A stretch of DNA of 12,728 nt from contig CAYMZR010000055.1 of assembly GCA_964394975.1 (NCBI GenBank), positions 1-12,728 of the forward strand, given 5' to 3'. The DNA is from UBA11996 sp964394975 (GTDB taxonomy: Bacteria > Chloroflexota > Dehalococcoidia > Lucifugimonadales > UBA826). The translations under genes and the position numbers were made by a program. Shown here piece after piece: positions 6,546 to 12,728 of this stretch. Position 1 is the first letter of the stretch. Each line of letters opens with the position of its first letter. The notes beneath the pieces were generated by a model that worked only from the letters and a program-made list of their open reading frames with translations, was not told the DNA's origin and searched no databases.

Positions 6546-8216
6546 ATGAACGAAGATCGTGGATCAGATAATACTCGTCGTATAGCCTCGAGCGACGATC
6601 TTGAAGTTTCAGCGTATCTAGAAATAGCGCAAGAAAAAGCTGGAAACGGTCCAGCCACTGAAACGGACATGTCACCCCAGCGAGAAGCCATTTTAATAAT
6701 AGATTTTGGATCGCAATATAGTCGTTTGATTGCTAGAAGAGTTAGAGAAAGTAAAGTTTATTGTGAAATTATTTCTCATAGGACCGAGTGGAGCGAGGTT
6801 CAAGACTTAAATCCCAAAGGCATCATACTGTCAGGTGGCCCTGCCAGTGTTTATGACGAAAACTCACCTTTGGCTCCCTTGTGGGTCTTTGAGTCAGGGT
6901 TACCGGTTTTGGGCATTTGCTATGGCATGCAGGTTTTGGTTCATCAATTGGGTGGCAAAGTGGCCTCTTCGACTAAAAAAGAGTATGGCCATGCTGTTTT
7001 GCATCAAAATACTCCAAATAAATCTTTATTCACAAACCTACCGCAATCTTTACCTGTGTGGATGAGCCATGCTGATCAAGTCACTGAATTACCGCCAGGG
7101 TTCGTATCCATGGCCCATACCGACAATTCACCTATAGCTGTTATAGGTAATGACAAAGGTGTGCTGGGGATACAATTTCATCCAGAAGTGGTTCATACCC
7201 CACTAGGGGCAGATATTATTGAGAATTTTCTTACTGAAACCTGCAATATGGGCCAAACTTGGACTCCAGGCAATTTCGTGTCAGATTCTATAAAAAGAAT
7301 CAAGGATCAAGTTGGAGAAGGAAAAGTGATATGTGCCCTTTCTGGTGGAGTAGACTCAGCTGTAGCTGCTACGCTTGTTCATAGGGCTGTAGGTGACCAA
7401 CTCACCTGTATTTTTGTTAACAATGGTCTAATGAGAAGAGGAGAAACGGATCGAGTAAGGGAGACCTTCCAGAAATATATGGATATTAATTTTATTTTTA
7501 GTGAATCTACTGAAAGATTTGTAGCTGGCCTAGCTGGAGTAGTAGATCCTGAAAGAAAAAGAAAAATTATCGGCGAAGAATTCATCAATGTTTTTGATGA
7601 AGAAGCTTCTAAATTGGGCACCGTCGATTTCTTGACTCAAGGAACTCTCTATCCTGACGTAATAGAGAGCAAAACAAGTGATAACTCTGTTTCAGCAACA
7701 ATTAAAACTCATCACAACGTTGGTGGGCTTCCAGATCACATGAAATTGGAACTTGTAGAACCATTGAGATATTTATTTAAAGATGAGGTAAGACAGGTTG
7801 GCTTGGAATTGGGATTACCAGAGGAAATGGTTTTCAGGCAGCCTTTCCCCGGCCCTGGATTAGCAATACGGATCATGGGCGAGGTGACCTCAGAAAAGCT
7901 GGAAATTCTGAGGGCAGCGGATTGGATTGTAATGGACGAGATAAAATCGAATGGTTTGTACAACGAGATGTGGCAAACTTTCGCAGTCCTTACTGGCTCA
8001 AGATCAGTAGGAGTCACCGGTGATTTCAGGACATACGGTCATGTGATTGCTATAAGAGCGGTGAAAAGTGATGATGCTATGACTGCTGACTGGGCACGTT
8101 TGCCTTATGATGTTTTAGCGACAATATCGAGCCGTATCGCAAACGAAGTTCCCGACGTAAACAGAGTAGTTTTTGACATCACTAGCAAACCACCAGGCAC
8201 CATCGAGTGGGAATAG
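6546..8216 (+). CDS. guaA: GMP synthase (glutamine-hydrolysing), with N-terminal extension
   Basis: GuaA converts XMP, glutamine and ATP to GMP. Both halves are in one chain, as in bacteria. The class I amidotransferase domain (about 48-232) starts at ILIIDFGSQYSRLI and has the catalytic Cys125 in GICYGMQ and His212-x-Glu214 in GIQFHPE. The ATP-pyrophosphatase domain starts near 245 and has the P-loop SGGVDS at 266-271. RQPFPGPGLAIR and the terminal ITSKPPGTIEWE mark the C-terminal dimerisation domain. The 556 residues exceed the usual 510-525 because about 41 charged residues precede the homology. An AGGA at good spacing supports the long form; Met42 (6669) is the alternative start. The gene heads the plus-strand arm and is the only GMP-branch gene beside purD and purB. 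The coding frame is intact. Confidence 0.96.
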   Translation: MNEDRGSDNTRRIASSDDLEVSAYLEIAQEKAGNGPATETDMSPQREAILIIDFGSQYSRLIARRVRESKVYCEIISHRTEWSEVQDLNPKGIILSGGPASVYDENSPLAPLWVFESGLPVLGICYGMQVLVHQLGGKVASSTKKEYGHAVLHQNTPNKSLFTNLPQSLPVWMSHADQVTELPPGFVSMAHTDNSPIAVIGNDKGVLGIQFHPEVVHTPLGADIIENFLTETCNMGQTWTPGNFVSDSIKRIKDQVGEGKVICALSGGVDSAVAATLVHRAVGDQLTCIFVNNGLMRRGETDRVRETFQKYMDINFIFSESTERFVAGLAGVVDPERKRKIIGEEFINVFDEEASKLGTVDFLTQGTLYPDVIESKTSDNSVSATIKTHHNVGGLPDHMKLELVEPLRYLFKDEVRQVGLELGLPEEMVFRQPFPGPGLAIRIMGEVTSEKLEILRAADWIVMDEIKSNGLYNEMWQTFAVLTGSRSVGVTGDFRTYGHVIAIRAVKSDDAMTADWARLPYDVLATISSRIANEVPDVNRVVFDITSKPPGTIEWE

Positions 8217-8248
8217 CGACTTAATTAGGTATTGGGGTGATTGCCAAT

Positions 8249-9394
8249 ATGGGATTGATAGACACAATAATAATGGCAATGGAGGGGCTAGGAGGTAAGG
8301 GAACCTTGCGCTAGATATATAGCGAGGTTAATCAAATTGAGCGTACCCCCTACCCTTCAATAAGGCGCACTATATATCAACATTCTAGCGAGTGTGATAT
8401 CTACGAGAACAAGTATAGCGATATCTTTTATGCACCACGTGGAAAAGGTAAAGGATTTTGGGCTATACGCACAGGCGCCCCAATGAAGTTCTCTTATAAC
8501 CTAGGGGACAAGCTATATAGAAAACATTTACATGAGAAATACGGCGGTAGTAACCAAGGAGGAATTTGCCCCACTAGAAGTGGTTACATATTTCTATTCA
8601 GTGACCCAAAAATAGGGGGCGAGTTTGGTTATCGGGATGGGTGGAAAGATGGTTGTTATATGTATTTTGGACAAGGTCAAGAAGGAGACATGGATTTTAG
8701 AGGTAACAATGGGGCCCTCCTTTCCCATCAATCAGACGGTCGCCGGGTTCACCTATTTAGGGGTTCTAAAGGTGAAATAATTTATGAAAATCAGTTTGAA
8801 CTTGACGAAGCCGACCCATTTGAATTATCCGATTCTCTCGACAAAAATGGGGATGAAAGAGTAGCTATAATTTTTAGATTAAAACCAGTAAGACTCGAGG
8901 CTTCCAATTTACCGATTTCAGATCTGGAACCAAAAGAAAGGTCATCTATTGAAATATTGGAACCTGAGAATTTTTATACAAAAGATTCGTCATTAGATTA
9001 TTGAGTTCAGTCCAAATCAATCAGAAAAGAATCCGAGCTGGTTGAAGAATACCGAAGCTATTTCAATGAGAATAATAAAGGTGACTTCAAACGGTTAAAA
9101 AAAACATCTCCTGGAGAAGTCGGGGCTCTTTATACAGATGGATGGATAGAAGAGGAAGAAACACTGATCGAGGCAAAATCTTCGTGTTCTCGACATAATA
9201 TTAGACTTGGCATAGGGCAATTAATGGATTATCGATATCAATTGACCCTCCAAGGGAAGAATGTAGCTAAGGAATATTTGCTTCTACCCACCGTGCCTAG
9301 ATCAAATTTAAGGGATTTAATTTTCCATATTGGAATTGGGATTATCTATAAAAAAACGAAAGGTGAATTTGTTACGTTGGATCCACTGGCTTGA
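8249..9394 (+). pseudogene. Broken type IV-like restriction endonuclease (winged helix, SRA-like, PD-(D/E)XK-like)
   Basis: One frame of 381 codons runs from the ATG at 8249 (GGGGTG upstream) to the TGA at 9392, interrupted by TAG at 8312 (codon 22) and TGA at 9002 (codon 252), with no frameshift. Residues 1-75 look like a winged helix (MGLIDTIIMAMEGLGGKGTL at the start). Residues about 79-210 resemble the SRA-like module of ScoMcrA-type proteins: YGGSNQGGICPTRSGYIFLF, then a DGW block, GQGQEGDM and GRRVHLF. Residues after 252 resemble a PD-(D/E)XK nuclease: Glu263 in ESELVEEY, Asp297 in LYTDGW, Glu308-x-Lys310 in LIEAKSS, and Gln324 in IGQLMDY. Such enzymes cut modified foreign DNA. The longest open piece, an ATG at 8483 to 9004 (173 codons), would hold only the SRA-like part. 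Domain calls are by eye; the two stops are directly seen. Sequencing error or readthrough are alternatives. Confidence 0.8.
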
Positions 9395-9490
9395 ATGAAT
9401 CGCTGCTAGTAAGTGTGTGTATATTTTCGGGACAACATTTATATTTTAGTTGTAACCTTACGGTACCAAAGCCTAATTCATTATAGAAGC

Positions 9491-9494
9491 GGAG
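9491..9494 (+). promoter_or_regulatory. Shine-Dalgarno GGAG choosing a GTG start
   Basis: GGAG lies 5 nt before the GTG at 9500, immediately ahead of the family's N-terminal F-D-x-H-x-H strand. No such signal precedes the more upstream in-frame ATG at 9413. This supports the shorter 250-residue hydrolase. Confidence 0.6.
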
Positions 9495-9499
9495 TAAAA

Positions 9500-10252
9500 G
9501 TGTTTGACTGTCATTTTCATATCATAGAAAAAGAATTTCCTCTTCAGGCGAATAATGGGTACATCCCGGATGAATTTACTATTGAGAATTATTACGAGCG
9601 CCTGAGAGACTATTCGATCCAAGGCGGCGCCGTAGTATCAGGATCGTTTCAAGGATTTGATCAAACATACCTCACCTCGGTTTTAAAGAGATTGGGACCA
9701 GGTTTTGTTGGGGTGACCCAGTTGCCTGCAAGCGTAACTGATGAGGAAATAATAGATTTGGATCGACATGGAGTAAAAGCAGTAAGATTCAATTTGAATA
9801 GAGGTGGTTCTGCTGGCTCCGAAGATCTGGTCCCTATGGCGAATCGGGTCTATGACTTGGTGGGTTGGCATGTGGAGTTGTACCTCGGTGCGGATTCGCT
9901 TATATCTTTGAAGGATAAAATTCCTGATTTACCCAAGGTAGCTATTGACCATCTTGGGATATCGGATACGAACCTTGAAATACTTTTGAGTCTTGTTAGA
10001 GATGGATTGGCTATAAAAGCTACGGGGTTTGGGCGCCTAGACCTTAATGTGAACGATACTCTCAGGAAAATACATCAAGTGAACCCTGACGTACTGATGT
10101 TTGGAACTGATCTGCCTTCTACAAGGGCACGTAGAGTATATTCTGACCAAGACTTTTATAGTGTCATCGAGGTGTTGGGGGAAGATGAGGCAGAGAAAGT
10201 GTTTAGCAAGAATGCATTAAACTTTTATGGTGCAGAGAACACTTCAGTATAA
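9500..10252 (+). CDS. TIM-barrel metal-dependent amidohydrolase (amidohydrolase 2-like), substrate unknown
   Basis: The protein has the metal-hydrolase pattern of the amidohydrolase-2 / 2-pyrone-4,6-dicarboxylate lactonase-like group. It starts (M)FDCHFHI with His5-x-His7 on the first strand, then shows VRFN near 95-98, VELYL near 125-129, VAIDHLG with His151, and MFGTDLPSTRA with the probable catalytic Asp204, ending NALNFYG as is typical. No signal peptide is seen, so it is probably cytoplasmic. Length is 250 residues from the GTG; an ATG at 9413 would add 29 residues of non-homologous, hydrophobic sequence without a ribosome site. The stop is 26 bp before purD, so co-transcription with the purine genes is likely. 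No substrate can be named: hydrolysis of a lactone, amide or decarboxylation are all known in the superfamily. Confidence 0.85.
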   Translation: MFDCHFHIIEKEFPLQANNGYIPDEFTIENYYERLRDYSIQGGAVVSGSFQGFDQTYLTSVLKRLGPGFVGVTQLPASVTDEEIIDLDRHGVKAVRFNLNRGGSAGSEDLVPMANRVYDLVGWHVELYLGADSLISLKDKIPDLPKVAIDHLGISDTNLEILLSLVRDGLAIKATGFGRLDLNVNDTLRKIHQVNPDVLMFGTDLPSTRARRVYSDQDFYSVIEVLGEDEAEKVFSKNALNFYGAENTSV

Positions 10253-10278
10253 AAATATCAATCGGTAGGTAATTTCGC

Positions 10279-11535
10279 TTGAAAATATTGCTCGTTGGAA
10301 GTGGTGGTAGAGAACATGCCATCGCTTGGAAAATTAACCAAAGCCCCAAACAAAAAAAGCTTTATGTAGCTCCCGGCAACGCAGGTACTAGATCTGTGGC
10401 TACCAATGTAGACATATCTGATTCTGATATCCAAGGCTTGAAAAATTTCGCTCTGCAGGAAGAGATAGATTTAACAATAGTTGGCCCAGAGGCCCCTCTA
10501 GCTTTGGGTATAGTAGATGTTTTTAAGGGGTCCGGACTACCTATTTTCGGACCAACAGCTTCTGCGGCTAGACTGGAGTCGAGTAAATCTTTCGCTAAAG
10601 CTGTGATGGAAAAATGGGGCATACCAACAGCATCATTCGAGGCGTTCAGTGACCCCCAAAAAGCCGGTACTTATCTGGAAGGATTGGACACTTTTCCTAC
10701 AGTTTTGAAGGCGGATGGACTAGCCGCTGGTAAAGGTGTATATATTTGCTTAGATAAGTCGGAAGCTATGAATGCGTTAAATGATCTTATGGTAACTAAA
10801 GTGTTTGGTGATGCTGGGACAACATTAGTTGTTGAGGAGTTTCTGGAAGGCTGGGAATTAAGCGCATTCGCTTTTTCGGATGGGGAGACGACATCTAGTT
10901 TGGTTGCTGCCTGTGATTACAAACGGATTGGGGAAGGCGATACTGGTCCTAATACTGGGGGTATGGGTGCATTTTCCCCACCGAAGCTATGGGACAAAAA
11001 CCTAATTGGCCAAATTGAAGACCTGGTAATCAATCCGATCGTCCAAGCAATGAAAACCGACCACGAGCCTTTTGTAGGGACAATATTTGCTGGAATGATG
11101 ATTACTGATAAAGGTCCCAAAGTCGTTGAGTTTAATTGCAGGTTAGGAGACCCGGAGACTCAGGTTATTTTGCCCCTAATGCAGAATGACATTTTGGATG
11201 TGTTTACAAGCTGCGTAAATGGACAATTAAAGAGCATTAAAGTCGAATGGGGAAAAGAAGCTAGTGTTGCTGTAGTATTGGCATCAGGAGGCTATCCCGC
11301 TGGATATGCTACAGGGTACCTTATTGATGGACTAGAGGAGGCCATTGGTTCAGTTAACGTGTTTCATGCTGGAACAAAGCTAATTGGTGAAGGTAAAATT
11401 GTAACCGATGGTGGAAGAGTACTAGCAGTTAATACTTTAGGTGAAAACATCAATAAGGCCGCAGAAACTGCGTATAAATATATTGAGAGGATAAACTTCG
11501 ACGATATGTATTATCGCAAGGACATAGCGAAATAA
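10279..11535 (+). CDS. purD: Phosphoribosylamine-glycine ligase (GAR synthetase)
   Basis: PurD joins 5-phosphoribosylamine and glycine with ATP to give glycinamide ribonucleotide, the second step of purine synthesis. The 418 residues match the stand-alone bacterial enzyme; there is no fusion to PurM or PurN. Motifs are GSGGREHAIAW (7-17), VGPEAPLALGIVD (68-80), the ATP-grasp loop KADGLAAGKGV (144-154), GEGDTGPNTGGMGA (218-231) and EFNCRLGDPETQ (284-295), where Glu and Asn bind magnesium, followed by the C-terminal VLASGGYPAGY domain. The start codon is TTG, with a TAGGT element about 8 nt upstream; it begins exactly where the family begins (KILLVGSGGREHA). It lies 26 bp after the hydrolase and 28 bp before purB. 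Confidence 0.97.
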   Translation: MKILLVGSGGREHAIAWKINQSPKQKKLYVAPGNAGTRSVATNVDISDSDIQGLKNFALQEEIDLTIVGPEAPLALGIVDVFKGSGLPIFGPTASAARLESSKSFAKAVMEKWGIPTASFEAFSDPQKAGTYLEGLDTFPTVLKADGLAAGKGVYICLDKSEAMNALNDLMVTKVFGDAGTTLVVEEFLEGWELSAFAFSDGETTSSLVAACDYKRIGEGDTGPNTGGMGAFSPPKLWDKNLIGQIEDLVINPIVQAMKTDHEPFVGTIFAGMMITDKGPKVVEFNCRLGDPETQVILPLMQNDILDVFTSCVNGQLKSIKVEWGKEASVAVVLASGGYPAGYATGYLIDGLEEAIGSVNVFHAGTKLIGEGKIVTDGGRVLAVNTLGENINKAAETAYKYIERINFDDMYYRKDIAK

Positions 11536-11563
11536 ATTTAGCTGATTAACTTAGAGAAGATTC

Positions 11564-12728
11564 ATGATTGAACGTTATTCCCGTCCCAAAATGAAATCCG
11601 TTTGGTCCGATAAAAACAAATATGACAAATGGTTAAAAATTGAGATAGCAGTATGTGAAGCTTGGAATAAGGCTGGCTTGATTCCTGATGATGACATAAC
11701 CAAAATCAGAAAAGCCACCTACGATTTCGATTTATTTTATGAGATATTGGGACGTACAAAGCACGATATGACTGCTTTTTTACAGTCTACGACGGCTAAC
11801 ATGGGAAAAGAGGGCCGCTGGCTACATCAAGGACTGACGACGAGTGATGTTTGGGACACTGCTACAAGCCTGCAATTGGTCGAGTCAGCCGAACTTTTGG
11901 ATCAGGAATTAGGATTCTTGGAATTTGCCCTAAAAGAAAAGGCTCTCATGCATAAAAAGACCTTGATGATGGGCCGTACCCACGGTGTTCATGCTGAGCC
12001 TATAACTTTCGGATTAAAAATTGCTCTTTGGTGGGATGAAGTAAAGCGAGGTAGAAAAAGGCTGGATGACGCCAAGGCAAGCATATCTGTAGGAAAACTT
12101 TCTGGACCGGTTGGCACACATGCCACTGCCCCACCCTACATAGAGAGAGATGTGTGCAATCTTTTGGGACTGGCACCGGCACCCGTGTCGAATCAAGTAA
12201 TACAAAGAGATCGGCACGCTCATTTCATTACTACTTTAGCTTTAGTTGCAGCGACATTAGAAAAAATCGCAACTGAGATTAGAGGCCTTCAGAGAACGGA
12301 AATAAGGGAGGTAGAGGAACCTTTTACGGAGGGCCAAACTGGATCCTCGTCGATGCCACATAAGAGGAATCCAGAACTCACTGAAAGAGTTTGTGGATTG
12401 GCTAGGTTAATTAGAGGCCATGCAGTAACTGCCATCGAAAATGTTGCACTGTGGGGAGAAAGGGATATAAGCCATTCATCTGCCGAAAGATTGATACTTC
12501 CGGATGCTTGTATGGCACTAGATTACATTACTGACTTGCTAACTGGAGTAATAAAGGATCTACGAATATATGAGGATCGAATGATTGAGAATATGGAGCT
12601 CACTAGAGGTTTGCTATTCTCTCAACGTACCATGTTACTCCTCGTCGAAAAAGGGCTTACAAGAGAAGAGGCTTACAAAATAGTACAAGAAAATTCTATG
12701 AAAACTTGGGATGAGGGGTTGGACTTCA
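11564..12728 (+). CDS. purB: Adenylosuccinate lyase, N-terminal 388 residues (cut by right edge)
   Basis: PurB removes fumarate from SAICAR (to AICAR) and from adenylosuccinate (to AMP). The frame is open from the ATG, preceded by GAGAAG, to the edge; about 40 residues are probably missing compared with the usual 430. Signatures are ERYSRPKMKSVWSD (3-16), TKHDMTAF (65-72), the LTTSDVWDT loop (91-99), GRTHGVHAEP with catalytic His140 (137-146), GKLSGPVGTHAT (177-188) and the fumarase-superfamily signature GSSSMPHKRNP (260-270), which carries the catalytic serine loop. The length and YSRP start are typical of the Bacillus/Thermotoga-type enzyme rather than the longer E. coli form. The spacing to purD suggests one transcript. 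Confidence 0.96.
   Translation, partial: MIERYSRPKMKSVWSDKNKYDKWLKIEIAVCEAWNKAGLIPDDDITKIRKATYDFDLFYEILGRTKHDMTAFLQSTTANMGKEGRWLHQGLTTSDVWDTATSLQLVESAELLDQELGFLEFALKEKALMHKKTLMMGRTHGVHAEPITFGLKIALWWDEVKRGRKRLDDAKASISVGKLSGPVGTHATAPPYIERDVCNLLGLAPAPVSNQVIQRDRHAHFITTLALVAATLEKIATEIRGLQRTEIREVEEPFTEGQTGSSSMPHKRNPELTERVCGLARLIRGHAVTAIENVALWGERDISHSSAERLILPDACMALDYITDLLTGVIKDLRIYEDRMIENMELTRGLLFSQRTMLLLVEKGLTREEAYKIVQENSMKTWDEGLDF

Noticed and set aside
8309..8324. Small hairpin CGCTA-GATATA-TAGCG around the TAG at 8312 as a recoding signal
   Set aside because: A 5-bp stem is weak, it overlaps the stop rather than following it, and it would not explain the second stop (TGA at 9002).
9002..9004. 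TGA read as tryptophan or selenocysteine
   Set aside because: TGA ends other intact genes here (apgM, tpiA), a TAG also interrupts the same frame, and no SECIS-like hairpin is evident after it.
9413..9499. 29-residue N-terminal extension of the amidohydrolase from the ATG at 9413
   Set aside because: No ribosome-binding site; homology starts at the GTG at 9500, which has GGAG at 5 nt.
8217..9499. Insertion sequence or integron boundaries around the restriction pseudogene
   Set aside because: I saw no terminal inverted repeats, target-site duplication, transposase or integrase remnant at either end.
12000..12223. Two overlapping minus-strand frames inside purB
   Set aside because: purB is continuous with clear motifs across this stretch; the antisense frames have no family resemblance.
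1..12728. tRNA genes, rRNA, CRISPR array
   Set aside because: No cloverleaf with a GGTTCRA arm and no regularly spaced repeats were found on scanning both strands by eye.

Overview
The window is a compact stretch of bacterial chromosome, AT-rich by eye, with housekeeping genes on two divergent arms. A single-polypeptide GuaA, MiaA, DapF and a bacterial-type triosephosphate isomerase rule out an archaeon. The archaeal-type, cofactor-independent phosphoglycerate mutase (ApgM), the TTG and GTG starts and the gene mix would suit an uncultured Chloroflexota lineage (Dehalococcoidia/SAR202-like). That placement is an inference from gene content only and is weak.

Minus-strand arm (reads right to left from about 6.5 kb to 1). 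tsaC (threonylcarbamoyl-AMP synthase, tRNA t6A), a polyprenyl-synthase homologue, pgk and apgM are spaced by only 5-6 bp and look like one transcription unit. A 540-bp gap without a recognisable gene follows. Then come tpiA and miaA with a 4-bp ATGA overlap and, after 83 bp, the 5' end of dapF, which runs off the left edge. The arm therefore combines three lower-glycolysis enzymes with two tRNA anticodon-loop modification genes (t6A37 and i6A37), a lysine/peptidoglycan gene and an isoprenoid-fold protein.

Plus-strand arm (6.5 kb to the right edge). guaA is followed by a broken type IV-like restriction endonuclease gene, a small TIM-barrel amidohydrolase, purD, and purB, which runs off the right edge. 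Apart from the broken gene and the hydrolase this is a purine-synthesis cluster: GuaA makes GMP, PurD makes GAR, and PurB acts on SAICAR and adenylosuccinate.

The most unusual points are these. (1) A 381-codon frame at 8249-9394 is continuous except for one TAG and one TGA. It encodes winged helix, SRA-like and PD-(D/E)XK-like regions, so it looks like a recently inactivated modification-dependent restriction enzyme. (2) The polyprenyl-synthase homologue has eroded both aspartate-rich motifs. (3) tsaC has no normal start codon; its only long start is a TTG lying upstream of a likely extended -10 promoter, and an AUA start with a good ribosome-binding site fits better. (4) The triosephosphate isomerase has two unusual substitutions at normally conserved positions. 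I saw no RNA genes, CRISPR arrays or insertion sequences.
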